DNA of 64,000 bases, taken from Antedon mediterranea (lineage: Eukaryota; Echinodermata; Crinoidea; Comatulida; Antedonidae). The notes below the pieces were generated by a model. It saw nothing but the letters and a program-made list of their open reading frames with translations. It did not search any database and had not been told where the DNA came from. The DNA lies in the NCBI RefSeq assembly GCF_964355755.1, contig NC_092670.1:2197001-2261000 (forward strand), given 5' to 3'. A program made the position numbers and the translations under genes. This document shows, in pieces, positions 14,601 to 29,600 of the stretch (position 1 is its first letter; the number at the start of each line of letters is the position of its first letter).

Positions 14601-17600
14601 CTGATCTTCAGCCCAAAGTATTCAAGGTGCTGTTTGTTCATTTTTTACATTTTTGGCTCATAAATTAAAATACTTTTTTAGGTTGAAGCATGGTTGAACA
14701 AACTTCAAGACGCGATGCGTCAGACGGTTCGTTTAACATTCAATGAGGCCGTTGTAGCGTATGAAGAGAAGCCAAGAGAGTACTGGCTGTATGATTATGC
14801 AGCGCAGGTTGCACTGGCTACCACACAGATCTGGTGGACAACAGAAGTTGGAATTGCATTTGGCAGGCTGGAAGAAGGTCATGAAAATGCTCTTAAGGAA
14901 TACAATAAGAAACAGGTGATGTAGCAGTGTAATTATAGTTATGAATACTTATAACATGCCGTAAATAAGAGTCCTTGTTGTGTGTTTTTGTTGGTTTTAT
15001 TTTGTATTTACAATAACCATTGAGAGAACATACCAGGATACGCATACTGCTGAAACAGCTTTTTCCAATGGAGTCCTATTAACAAGCAAAATAACTATTG
15101 CAAGAACAGCATTGAAATTTGTGTCTTTTATGCATACATAACCGACAGCGTAATGTCCTATCTGAAGGATGAAGCAATAAATGTGAAGTATTTCAGCTGA
15201 TGACATAGATGAGAGGAAGGTGTCTAACTTACACACATACCTGATCATTGTCATTGTATCTTCGTATAATTATGAAAGGTTTTTACCAATCAAATTATTA
15301 ATATTATATTTGTATGACTTTTTAGGTTACACAACTCAACACTTTGATCACGATGTTGATCGGCAATCTGACACCAGGTGACCGCCAAAAGATCATGACC
15401 ATCTGTACCATCGACGTGCACGCACGTGATGTGGTTGCAAAACTGATTGCAATGAAGATCGATAGCGCTCAAGCGTTCCAGTGGCTCAGTCAGTTACGTC
15501 ATCGATGGGATGATGAACGTAAGCAGTGTTATGCTAACATCTGTGACGCTCAATTTAGGTACTCGTATGAGTATCTCGGGAACACCGCTAGGCTTGTTAT
15601 CACTCCACTAACTGATAGGTACGTTTTATAGTTCGTTATTCAACACAAAGAGAGTATTGCATATGATTGTGTAGTCTTTGGAGGAATCACTGCATTTTTA
15701 AAAAACGAGATGGCTAATAGTAATTTTTTTATTGCAGGTGCTATATTACCCTCACCCAATCGCTGCATTTAACAATGAGTGGTGCTCCAGCTGGTCCTGC
15801 TGGAACCGGTAAAACAGAAACAACCAAAGATTTAGGTCGGGCACTTGGAATCATGGTCTATGTATTCAACTGCTCTGAACAAATGGACTATAAGGTAAAG
15901 TCTACACTATCAAACTTCACTATCAAAACGTGCCCATATATGGACATAATGATGTCATATCACTACCATATTTAAGCATATCACTACCATAATTGTGCAC
16001 ATCACACTTTTTTGTCAAACTAGTTTGATAGTGTAGACAGAGCTTAAGTGATAATATCCTCAATGTTTAATGATGGTATAATTTTTTATGAAATTAATTT
16101 TGTTTTATCATGCAATATATATATACATATATTAATGAAATCAGGATTTTGAAAATAAAACTTGTTTGATTTGTTTTCTAGTCTTGTGGTAACATCTATA
16201 AAGGTTTGTCTCAAACTGGTGCTTGGGGTTGCTTTGATGAGTTCAACAGAATCTCTGTAGAAGTATTGTCTGTTGTGGCTGTACAGGTAAGACTATGGAA
16301 TAGCTCTGTGACCTTAGTAGAATTTTGAGTTTGAGTTTCTTTATTAAGCAATCAAGGTCAATTAAAATACTGTACATAAGTATCAAAATAAAACATAAAT
16401 AGAAAAACATTTTGAACAGAGCTTGATCACAAGGATAGCCAAGAAAAATGTCCTTATTTACACTTGGGTCCTGTATTTACACTTGGGTCCTGAAATGGTT
16501 TTCTAAAGTAAATGGTTATTAGAAATTCAGAACTTACTCAGTAGATATCACCTGTTCAATTATACTAATTTCATTTTAATTTGATCATTTTTAGGTCAAG
16601 TGTGTCCAGGATGCAATTCGGGATAAAAAGAAACGTTTTAATTTCATGGGAGAAGAGATCAACTTGGTTCCCACTGTTGGAATATTTATCACTATGAATC
16701 CGGGTTATGCCGGCAGGACTGAACTGCCAGAGAATCTGAAAGCGCTCTTTAGGTAGTTGAATAAAGTTTATTATTCAGTAATCAAGAGTTTTAAACAATA
16801 ATATTGTAAAACAGAAAAGAACAGGCCTCGATTACATAGGAAGTCCAAGAAAATTTAACCACTTATTTTCCTTGGATCCTTAGATGCAAAGAACTAAAAC
16901 ATTGCACACAAACCAGAAAAATAGAATTGGTGTATATGTTAATCAGCAACATATCAGAAGCTATAAATTATACTAGTTTGGATCACCTTAATAATGGTTT
17001 GTTTTGTTTTTTAGGCCATGTGCTATGGTGGTTCCAGATTTTGAACTGATTTGTGAGATCATGTTGGTGGCTGAAGGTTTCCTTGATGCTAGGCTACTGG
17101 CGAGGAAATTCATTACACTCTACACCCTCTGTAAAGAGTTGTTATCAAAACAGGTTAGAAATTAGCTAAACTTTGTATGAATGTGAACCCGAGTCTACTC
17201 AGCTGTAAAAAAGGTGGCGTGGAACGGAACTGGCCACCCTACCAAATAATGCTAAGGTTTAGAATAATGAGCTCTTAACAGCTCATTACCCTGTGTTCAG
17301 TAAATGAATACAAGACTTACCTTTACTATTAATAACTTAATGACACTTGATTTCAGGATCATTATGATTGGGGGTTACGTGCAATTAAATCTGTATTGGT
17401 CGTTGCCGGTTCACTGAAGAGAAGCGACAAGCAGCGTCCAGAAGACCAGGTGCTAATGAGGGCGCTTCGTGATTTCAACATCCCCAAGATCGTTACCGAT
17501 GACATGCCAGTATTTATGGGATTGATTGGCGATCTTTTCCCATCGTTGGATGTGCCACGTAAGAGAGACTTGAACTTTGAGAAGGTTGTGAAACAGTCTA

Positions 17601-20600
17601 CCATCGATCTGAAACTACAAGCAGAAGATAACTTTGTGTTAAAAGTTGTGCAGTTGGAGGAATTACTTGCAGTTAGGCATTCTGTATTTGTCATTGGTAA
17701 TGCAGGAACCGGTAAAACACAGGTAAAAGCATTCATACTTTAACTCTGGTATAAAGTGTCTTTCACACCTGTTCCGGCACGGTTCCGGTCCGGCGAATCG
17801 AACATCAATGTTTCGTTTTAAAACAAAACATTGACGTTTGAGTGGATTTTCTGGTGCCATGCCGGAACAGGTGTGAAAGACACTAAAGACTGTATCGCAC
17901 TAAAATTCTAATTTTGAGGTAGTTTTTAAGACGAAAATTCTTTCACATGTATTGAAAGTATTAAATAAAACATATGCAAATCTAATGTTAAGAACAAAAT
18001 TCACATTTACTGCTTTCTTACAACATTCTTTTTTTCTGGTTCACAGGTATTGAAAGTATTAAATAAAACATATGCAAATCTGAAACGCAAACCTGTCTTC
18101 ATCGACCTCAACCCAAAAGCTGTTACAAACGATGAACTGTTTGGTATCATCAACCCAGCAACACGAGAATGGAAAGATGGTCTGTTTTCCACCATCATGC
18201 GAGACATGAGTAACATCTCACATGATGGACCCAAATGGATCGTGTTAGATGGTGACATTGATCCTATGTGGATTGAGTCACTTAACACCGTCATGGATGA
18301 CAACAAGGTGAGTCTTCTTCACTTGTTTATTGAATGTTTACCATAATTAAGCAGTAAATGCTTATTAAAGCTTACAGATTAATACTTGATCAATTACCAT
18401 ACACATTGTTCTAATAAAATGTTAAGATGCTTTCAAAAATAATTCTTGTCCTATGACTGGAACAGTATTGTTAAACAAGTAGTAGTGTTAAAATAACACT
18501 GCGGAGCTAGAACATTTCTTTGTGTGATGATTTTTCAACATTGCGAATTCAAATAATTAAACTGTTTTTCTTTGTATAGGTGCTAACATTGGCCAGTAAT
18601 GAACGTATTCCATTAACACCCAGTATGCGTCTATTGTTTGAAATTAGTCATCTGAAAACTGCTACCCCAGCCACTGTATCTCGAGCTGGTATTCTGTACA
18701 TCAATGCCTCTGATCTCGGCTGGAATCCGTAAGACTTGTTGCATATACATCTTTGATAGCTAGTGCTTAGAAGTGTACAAAAATAATAGTATATATTGAA
18801 GTAGCTATTGTATAAAATTTCACGCTTCTTTTTTTCTTCAGCGTTGTTACAAGCTGGATAGACACAAGAGAAGTGCAGTCAGAGAGAGCGAACCTTACCA
18901 TTTTGTTTGACAAGTACTTACCTGCAATGCTAGAAACCATGCGTGTGCGATTTAAGAAGATTATTCCTATTCCAGGTAACCACACAGATTACTCGCTCTC
19001 ATTAGTGATTTTATTTTCAAATACAATTTTGCATTTTGAGAAAGAGCTGAACAATATGAATTGCGTTCTTCACTGTCCCACAGCAGCCAAGCACCCTTCA
19101 CTGACCCACAACAGCCATAAATATTATTGATCATGTCAAGATTGTTCTACCACAGTTACTACACTACTTCAGTTGTGTTCTTGCACTTATGAAAAGAGAT
19201 AAATTGTCTTTTATTTTTTACCACACTATTTTTATCCTTTCAGAACAAAGTATGGTACAAATGTTATGCTACCTTCTAGAATGCCTCCTAACACCTGAAA
19301 ACACACCTCCAGACTGTCCAAAAGAACTTTACGAACTTTACTTTGTGTTTGCTTCCATCTGGGCGTTTGGTGGTGCCATGTTCCAAGATCAGCTGGTGGA
19401 CTATCGGGTAGAGTTCAGCAAGTGGTGGGTCACTGAGTTCAAGACCATTAAATTCCCCAGCCAGGGAACTGTCTTTGATTATTACATCGATCGGGATTCC
19501 AAAAAGTTCTTGCACTGGTCTGAAAGAGTTCCAGTCTTTGAGCTTGATCAGGAGATGCCCCTACAGGTAACGGTCCACTTTTCTTATACAGCATACTATT
19601 CATTTCATGTTAGACCTTCCTCTACAAATATTTGGAAAGTAGGCCTTGTTTAGTAATAATAAATGTGTTATGTATGTATCAATACTTCTGCTCATGTACC
19701 ATTGCCTACATGATTTGCGTACATGATTAGTACAAACTTAATAGAAAGTTCAGGCCGGAAAAAATAAATGCGTTACCATTGCCTCATTTGGCTCTATTGG
19801 CCACACTAAAAACTTCAAACTCTACATTAAACTTATCTCATTTCAAATTGTTAGGCTGTCCTTGTGCACACAGCAGAAACAACACGTGTACGGTTCTTCG
19901 TTGATCTGTTAATGGCCAATGGCCGTCCAGTCATGCTAGTTGGTAATGCCGGTCTTGGCAAGAGCGTACTCGTTGGAGATAAACTAAACTCACTGTCTGA
20001 AGACTACATGGTTGCTAATGTACCATTCAATTACTACACAACCTCTGAAATGTTGCAACGTAAGTTTTATTTAACATTTCATTCCTTCTTTAGTCTGCAG
20101 ACACTTTCAGTACTAGTGCACTGATTTTTAAAGTGGTTCAGTAATTGGAAATATTATAACAAACATGACAAAGTAAAGACAAAATCAAAATTATAAATAG
20201 AGAAAATATACACTAAAAATGGAAATCAATTTTAGAAAAGAAAACTTAAATTTCTCTACGAATGTTTGTATAACCCCTTGTGAGATGAGAATAAAATCAT
20301 TATTTTTATTCTAGTCAACATTAAACATTGTGACTTGATGAAGAGAAAAGTCGATTACAATGTATGTTGTCCATGGTTTTGTATTCATTATGTCACACAA
20401 TGCAAGCACGAAAGACTTAACTTAATTGTCATTTATAATTAGGTGTTTTGGAGAAACCATTGGAGAAGAAAGCTGGACGTAACTATGGTCCTCCAGGAAC
20501 TAAGAAGCTTGTCTACTTCATTGATGACATGAACATGCCAGAGGTAACTTTTTATTTCATTTAACGTTTAAAATCCTAATTATTGGCTAATCACCAAAAT

Positions 20601-23600
20601 ATAATATTTTATGTTTATTCTGTAATATAACTATCTGCAGTTATTGTTATTATATATTCAGGCAAAAGATTTTACAAAATATAATACAAATTAATCAAAC
20701 ACGATACAAGGAGAAAATATAAAATAAATCGCTATTAATGAAATACAAAATCTTAATAAACAGGTTGATACGTATGGCACAGTACAACCCCATACTTTGA
20801 TACGTCAGCACATGGATTACAGACATTGGTATGACAGAGTAAAGCTAAGTCTGAAAGAGATCCACAACTGTCAATACATCTCTTGCATGAACCCAACATC
20901 TGGAAGCTTCACCATCAATTCCAGACTTCAGCGACACTTCTGTGTGTTTGCTCTTAGCTTCCCTGGTCACGATGCTCTCACCACTATATACAACAGTATC
21001 TTCAGCCAACATCTGAGCCTGACAGGGTGCACCACTAACATTCAGAAGATGAGTCTTACAGTCGTGACGGCAGCTCTTGATCTGCACAAGAAGATCACCA
21101 GTGCCTTCCTACCAACAGCCGTCAAGTTTCATTACATCTTTAATCTTAGAGATCTCTCAAACATCTTTCAGGTATTCAATTTGTTCTTTTACGTTCATTT
21201 TTTTTTTGTCAATAGTTTTGTATGCTGTAAACAGCCTTAAAAACACTGTATAGTGACTATGTTTTTTCTCTTTTGGAATATTGCTATATTATTTCAGCAT
21301 TTATTAGGCTCAGTCTACACTATCAAACTTGTTTGACTAAAAAAGTGTGATGTGCCCAAATTTGGTAGTGATATGCTTAAATATGGTAGTGATACAACAT
21401 CATCATGTCCATCTTTTTGTCACATAAAGTTTGATAGTGTAGACAGAGCTTTATATTTGTTTTTGAAGTCATATAAGATCAGAATAATTAACATGACCAT
21501 TATTATATTTTGTTATTTGTTTCATTTTGCATATATTTAGGGTTTGTTATTCTCTAGTCCTGAGTGCTTGAAGACGCCAAGTGATCTTATTCGTCTTTGG
21601 ATGCATGAGTCAGATCGTGTGTATGGCGACAAAATGATTGATGAGAAAGACATTGAAACATTCCAGAAAACATTAGTAGATTTTGGCAAAAAGTACTTTG
21701 AGGTTAGTATTCAAATTAAATAATTACCAAGAATTTTTAATTTTAGAAACAATAATTATTTAAAGACATTTTAAACAATTATTTTAAACATATAGGAACT
21801 ACATTTCGTTTTTGATTTCAATGTTTTTTATGTTTTTTCTGGTGAGACACCTAAATCAGCAACAGAAGCTTATGTGGGGTTTTTGTAACCCCTTGGCACA
21901 TTAAGCTATTTTTTGTTGTGTGATTGACATTGGCTTAATTACTATCTTACTACACAATTCAAGCTCGTAGCCAGGATTTTTATAGGGGATTCGTTTTTTA
22001 ACAAAATGGGAAAAATTGTCACAATTAAGGCTTGTTAGGCCTATTTACTATTATTTCTGCTGCTGATCTCTAGTTGAAAAGGGCACTTCAGGCAAAAAGT
22101 GGGTTCGTTCGTTATTATTGGTAATACAGTATGTTATATAATTTATGTTTTCTTATCATTTTAATATTTTTCTTTTAGGATGTTGATGAAGAAACTTTTA
22201 CAAAAAAGCCAAACATCTTCTGCCATTTTGCGTCAGGAATTGGGGATCCAAAATACCTTGGTGTTGCTGGCTGGGAAGAGCTTAGCAAGATCCTTATGGA
22301 AGCACTGGATAGCTACAATGAAATCAATGCTGTCATGAACCTTGTGCTGTTTGAAGATGCCATGCAGCATGTGTAAGTTACATGGTGTTTTAAATAATGT
22401 ATCTCTGTTGAGTAGAAGGCCTGTGTTTTAATAGTCAAATACAACAAATAAAATATTCTTTTAGATAAAATTCAGTACATATTGTAGTAAAAAAATTAAA
22501 ATAGAGTGACTGTGAAAGAAATGTTGGTATATGGCATAATTCTTCTTTTGGAAACACATGGTGTACCGCAAACATAACTACATCCATGGCGTAATTGCTG
22601 AATTTTTATTTTTTAGCTGTCGTATCAATCGTATACTGGAGTCTCCTCGTGGCAACGCTCTGCTGGTTGGTGTTGGTGGCAGTGGTAAGCAGAGTTTGGC
22701 TCGTCTTGCAGCGTACATCAGTAGTTTAGATGTTTTCCAGATTACACTGAAGAAAGGTTATGGAATACCTGATCTTAAGGTAAATTTTACTAATTTTTTA
22801 TTTCAAACACTGGGGTACAATTCTGCTCTAATTTAATGGTGACACACATAAACGCGACTACCAATTAAAGTGACCACCAAACAAAAACAGGATAAAAACA
22901 AAAGCACATCATTTTTTGAACCAAAAAGATTATTATTTATTTTGATCATTTCCAGGTAAATCAAACCTTACAATTAACACCTGTAGTGGTGTAGTTATGT
23001 GAATTATAATTATAACATATTATGTTGATCGTTTCAGGTTGACTTGGCTGCCCAATGTCTGAAAGCTGGTATGAAAGGAGTTGGCACCATGTTCTTGATG
23101 ACAGATGCACAGGTAGCAGATGAGATCTTCTTGGTCTTGATCAACGATCTCTTGGCATCTGGTGAGATTCCAGATCTGTTTCCAGATGATGAAGTTGAGA
23201 ATATCATTGGTGGTGTAAGGAATGAAGTGAAGTCTACTGGTTTGCAAGACACAAGAGAAAACTGCTGGAAGTTCTTCATTGAGAGGCTCAGAAAGCAATT
23301 GAAAGTAAGATGAGAGAAGATAGATTACACATGTCTGGTTCTTTTACATCAACTAATTATGGCCAAGTTATTACGATAATAAGGATAATATGAATATGTC
23401 AGAATGTGTAATATCATTTATTTTTCTTTTTGTAGGTTGTGTTGTGCTTTTCACCCGTTGGTAACACTCTTCGTGTTAGAAGCCGTAAGTTCCCTGCAGT
23501 TGTCAACTCCACATGTATCGATTGGTTCCATGAGTGGCCAGAAGAGGCTCTGGTGTCTGTCAGTCAGAGATTCCTTGAAGAAATTGAGTTACTACCGGTA

Positions 23601-26600
23601 AGTAAGAAAGTCTCTTTCCTCAATAAAGCATGTTTGTGACACAAAAAAACTGTAGAGTTTCCCAACATCAGTGATTAGCATCAAAGTTTTTTAATTTAGA
23701 CCTAAAATGAATTAATAAATATATATAAAACGTATGAAACCGTACTGAGTATGATCAACTAGACGCGAACTAGCCACCCATTCATAGAAGTAGTCTTTCT
23801 GTATGGTGACTGTAGACTGGACCTGACTTAAACTTTTAGCTGATCATTATATTAAAATAATAAATATAATGTTGTTGTTTTTGATGTGATATATGATGTC
23901 ATTTATTGATATGTTTTCTTCAGAGAGATATCAAATTATCAGTGGCACAGTTCATGTCGTATGTACACACAAGCGTAAACGAGACAAGCAAAATGTACCT
24001 GCAGAATGAGAGACGGTATAACTACACAACACCTAAGAGTTTCCTTGAACAGATCAAGTTGTACCAGAGTTTACTGACGGTCAAGAGTCTTGAACTGACT
24101 GCCAAGATGGAACGTCTGGAAAATGGCTTAACCAAACTACAGAGTACAGCACAGCAGGTATTTTACTTGTTTAATTTGGCTTGCAAGCTTCTTTCTCTTC
24201 AGATGAAGAACATGCCATTTCCCATCTGTGATTCCAGTTTTTTTAGTATTTTAGCTCTTGTTTTAAAATGAGAGGTAAAAGGGAATATTGTATTTTGGTA
24301 ATTTATACTGGTTCTTTAATTAATTTTCAATTAGGTGGATGACCTGAAAGCCAAGTTAGCCTCTCAAGAAGTTGAACTTACTCAGAAGAATGAGGATGCT
24401 GACAAACTAATCCAGGTAGTTGGTATTGAGACAGAAAAGGTGAGCAAAGAGAAGGTGATGGCTGCTGAGGAAGAGAAGAAGGTAGCAGTGATTGCGGAGG
24501 AAGTCGGCAAGAAAGCTAAAGAATGTGAAACTGATCTTGCCAAAGCGGAACCTGCCCTCATTGCAGCACAAGAGGCTCTTAACACCCTCAATAAGGTACA
24601 TTGACTGAATCTTGTTTCTGTGTTAGAAAAAGCTATTATATTTGATTTATTCAATTTTGGCACAACAAATATTACAGAAAAATACAAAAATATATCCAAT
24701 GTAAGCAAAACACATAGGATTGCCAAAAGTGAACTTAATCGTGTTAGAAGACCGAAATACAAATACATATAAAATATGTTAGAATGGCAGTATCCATCAA
24801 TAATCATCCTTTGTCTATTTTTAGAACAACCTCACTGAGCTGAAGTCTTTTGCTACACCCCCATCAGCTGTACTTATGGTCACAGCAGCTGTTATGTGTC
24901 TCCTCGCTCCAAATGGCAAAGTACCAAAAGACCGTGGCTGGAAAGCCGCTAAATCCATGATGCAAAAGGTAAAATATTTTTTTCACTAAAAAAACATGAT
25001 AATTATATTATATAGGGGTTTGTGGTTGTAGATTTGAAAATAATAATATATATATATATATTTATAATAATAAGAAACAGATAAAAATATACAACAGTTT
25101 TCCATCAATAATAAATCTAACTTCTTTAATTATTATTTTCTCTCTTGGATTCTTAAGTATGGAGAAGTATGTTCTTACATTCTTTAAAAGCTTTTTTCTT
25201 CATTCATTTCTTTCTACAATTTTATTGCACATTTTTTGCTACTGTACTTGTCAGTAAAGTTACACATTTCACTATGTTGTTTGATTGATTTATATTTTTA
25301 ATATATATTTACAATTCTGAACCGATTGAAGCTCCAGTGCATTTGCGTGTGGCATTTCAATTAAACAATTCATACAATTGTCTTGACTTGTTTTGAACAA
25401 ATAAACTTTCTTTTTAAAGCATTTCATAATTCAGATCAGTGTATTTTTCACATGTTGGGTTGTATATCCAAAGATGTTAACTTTTACTGGCTTTTTATGT
25501 AAAATTTTGAATCCAATAAAAATTATTCGGTTGATTTGGTTTCTTAATATTTTTTCACGATATTTTTTTACTGTATAATTGTATCACTATTATTATTATT
25601 ATCATCACCATATGTTTTTCGCTTTTCGCTTATTCCAGATCCTGTTTGAATTGTCTGCCTTCAATTGTATGTATAGTAGTTTAGAAATTAAAAACACTTT
25701 TATATACATTTAGGTTGATGGTTTCTTGGATTCTCTATTAAACTATGATAAAGAAAACATTCCTGATGGCTCGTTAAAAGCTGTACAAGAGTATCTCAAC
25801 AACCCTGAGTTTAAGCCTGACCTCATCAAGTCAAAGTCTGCCGCGGCAGCTGGTCTCTGCTCATGGGCAGTAAACATTGTTACGTTCTACAATGTGTTCT
25901 GCGATGTGGAACCAAAAAGAAATGCATTGAACAAGGCTAATGCTGAGTTGACTGCTGCGCAAGACAAACTGGCTATTATCACGGCTAAGATTGCTGTAAG
26001 TTTGATATATTCCCACAACCAACAGTGCAAAGCAACAATGACAGGCTAATAACAAAATATACACTTAAAAACACAATTAAGGTAAAACTTATATAATAAT
26101 CATCACGAACGCTGAACATCATGCGACATAACGCACTTAACAACAATCAGAGCGATTATTAACCAAAGTGTACATAGACTTATTTATTTTTCATTTTCGT
26201 ATCATTTTCTATAATATCATTCAACATACAATATCATCATTTTGTTATCAAAGTCTTTAAAATTGCTGTAACATTTGATCAGAAATATTATACTATAATA
26301 TCAAAGTTTGTAAATCCACTGTTTTTATCCAACACCCAACAAGTATCAATATTAAGTTTTTAAATATTAGATGATTCAGTACATCTTAATAATAACAAGC
26401 ATTGTAATTATCATTTAATGTTAGGAATTGGATGCTAACTTGGCTAAATTAACAGCTGATTTTGAGGAAGCAACATCCGCCAAGTTGAAGTGCCAGCAAG
26501 AAGCAGAGTCCACTGCTAGAACCATCACGTTAGCTAACAGGCTTGTTGGTGGCCTAGCCTCTGAGAATGTCCGTTGGGCTGAGGCTGTAGCAGGATTTAA

Positions 26601-29600
26601 AGAGCAGGAAAAAACTCTTCGTAAGTAATTAAATTAACTTTCCCCATTTTTTTTTAACCCTCTCACTCTCCCTTTTGTAATTGGTTTATCTTGTTGGAGC
26701 TTGTCTTGTTATATTATATTTCCAGTCTTTGCTTACATTTCACGTTTCTTTTCAATTTTAATAAAAATATTCATTTATGAGTAAAACATCATTCTTTCAT
26801 CTAACTTGTTAATCTTGTTTCTTTTTCCAGCTGGTGATGTGCTGTTGACAACCGGCTTTGTGTCGTACATGGGATGTTTCAGTAAATCTTACCGTATTGA
26901 TCTCATTGAGAAGATGTGGTTGCCATTCCTAAAGAGCCAAAAGGTATGTGCTATGTACAAAAGATATTGACAGTATAGTTTATAATATGTGCATGAAGGG
27001 GCACCATTTTAAAAAGTGAGCACCTGTGACCTAAGGTCTACAAAAAATTCATATTTGCTATCTTTCAGTAACATTTAACTAAATGTCTGTCTTTCAAAAA
27101 ATAAAAATGTATTAAATATAATATTACTAATACTACTAACTAACAATTATATATATTATTTATTCTAGGTTCCTATTCCAATAACTGAAGGGATAGATCC
27201 ATTGTCACTCCTTACAGACGATGCTGCTGTTGCTCTTTGGAACAACGAAGGTCTGCCAAGTGATCGCATGTCAACAGAAAACGCAACCATTTTGACCAAC
27301 TGTGAACGCTGGCCTTTAATGGTTGACCCACAGCTACAGGGTATCAAATGGATCAAGAGCAAGTACGGAGACGGTCTACGAGTCGTGCGACTTGGTCAGC
27401 GTGGTTATCTGGACACGATTGAGCAAGGAATATCGAATGGAGATACGGTGCTGATTGAGAATATGATGGAGAGTGTGGATCCTGTACTGGATCCTCTATT
27501 GGGAAGAAATACTATCAAGAAAGGAAGGTAAGAGATTTATCAAGAAATCAATATAAAATGTTTTTAGATTAACGTTATTCCTGTCAGACCAATTACTTTA
27601 TTATATAAATAAACGTGTTAGTCTCATCAGAAATAGATAATACATCATCAACTTGCAGCATCTTCATTCCAGTTTGGATAATACCAACAGCTAAAAAAGG
27701 AGAATCTTTTAGAAGGAAAGAGTTGCACTGAAATATAAAAAAATACTTTATTTGTTTATAAATTATAGATACATCAAGATTGGTGACAAAGAGGTTGAGT
27801 ACAACCCAGAGTTCCGTCTAATCTTACAGACTAAGCTAGCTAATCCTCATTACAAACCAGAGATGCAAGCCCAAACAACACTGATCAACTTCACTGTCAC
27901 AAGAGACGGTCTTGAAGACCAGTTGTTGGCACAGGTTGTTGCGCAAGAAAGACCAGATCTTGAAGCTCTTAAGGTATAAGAACACTGGTTGAAAATAATT
28001 AAGCTTACTTGTAGTACTCAAACCAACTGACACAATCTCAAATACTTTGTTAGAGATAGTCTAGAAAATTTGCTATTGTCATTCTATAAAGAATTTGAGA
28101 AGAATAATATTATAAATATTGATGCTTTCTACTGCATAGTAAACCTTGAATCAACCTGTTAGAGCCAGTCTAGTGTAAAACCAAACCTTACAGTTAAATA
28201 TGTCTCAAGGTGCAAGGTATATGGTTTCACCCATCACATCTAATGGCACAGGACAAACACACACAGTTGATTGATGTATTTTTTCTCCAAATTGTTAGTT
28301 GGATTTGACGAAGCAACAGAACGACTTCAAGATTGTCCTCAAAGAGCTTGAAGACAATCTCCTCTCCCGACTGTCATCTGCAGAAGGCAACTTCCTTGGA
28401 GATACAGCTCTAGTGGAGAATCTGGAAACAACCAAACGAACTGCAGCGGAGATCGAGGTGAAGGTGACGGAAGCGAAAACAACAGAAGTGCAAATCAACG
28501 AAGCAAGAGAACACTACAGACCTGCTGCTGCAAGAGCATCTCTCCTCTACTTCATTCTGAACGATCTTAACAGGATCAATCCAATGTATCAATTCTCTCT
28601 TAAGGTAATAGAATTTTGTAGTTGTTTTGTTCTATATAAGTTGGAAATTATTTACACAAAGCAAGTATCTCAAACAAGGATGTAGTGTCATATAGAAAGA
28701 ATTGAATCTGTAAACCTTATAATTTGATAAGATTTATATTTTATACAGTTGAAATGTTTAAAAAAGTGTATTGAAACGTAGCATTTTGAGGATTATTGTG
28801 TTTGTGATTATTTAGCTCATTGCTTACAATGCCATGGTCATGAGTTCAAATCATACCAAAATCTGTCTTATTATCAAAGCAGCACTACTATCCAAGACTC
28901 CTGACAACACTTACACTTTAAGCATATAGATGTTATAGTGAACTAATATCTCTATGCATGCTTTAAGTAAAAGTCTAATTCTTTAATGTGTTCTTTCTTT
29001 CAGGCTTTTAATGTTGTGTTCGCACAATGCTGCATTACTATCTAAGGCTCCTGATCTCATTATTTAATTGTCTTTTTTGCAGGCTTTCAGTGTTGTGTTC
29101 GCACATGCCATCAGCAAAGCTGAGCCTGCTGAGGAAGTAAAGCAACGTGTTGGAAACCTGATTGATTTCATCACATACTCTGTGTTCATGTACACATCTC
29201 GTGGTCTCTTTGAACAAGACAAACTTATTTTCACTGCTCAAGTCGCCTTCCAGGTGTGTAGATTATGTTTTGTTTTCATCCAATTTCCCATTTATGTTTA
29301 ATCTCATGGTACCAAACCTTACTATTTCAAAGAAAAATACAAATAGATAGTTGATATCAATAAGGTGTTTTTTAAATGAAAGTACAGCTGTGGGCTAATA
29401 AAACTATCTGTTGTGCCAGTTCTCGTGTTATTATGTTCTGTATCAGAAAAAATTCTGACAAAAATCCACATTTTTAATGTTCCTTGTAGCCATCACTTGT
29501 TCAACTTTTTCATATTAAAAGTAATAATGTCTTTGTAACTATAATATTATTATTTAATATAGGTGTTATTGATGAAGAAAGAGATCAACCCATTGGAGCT

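Noticed and set aside
28805-28880. tRNA-like B-box (GAGTTCAAATC) in a dynein intron
   Set aside because: No matching A box or cloverleaf and no repeat partner seen.
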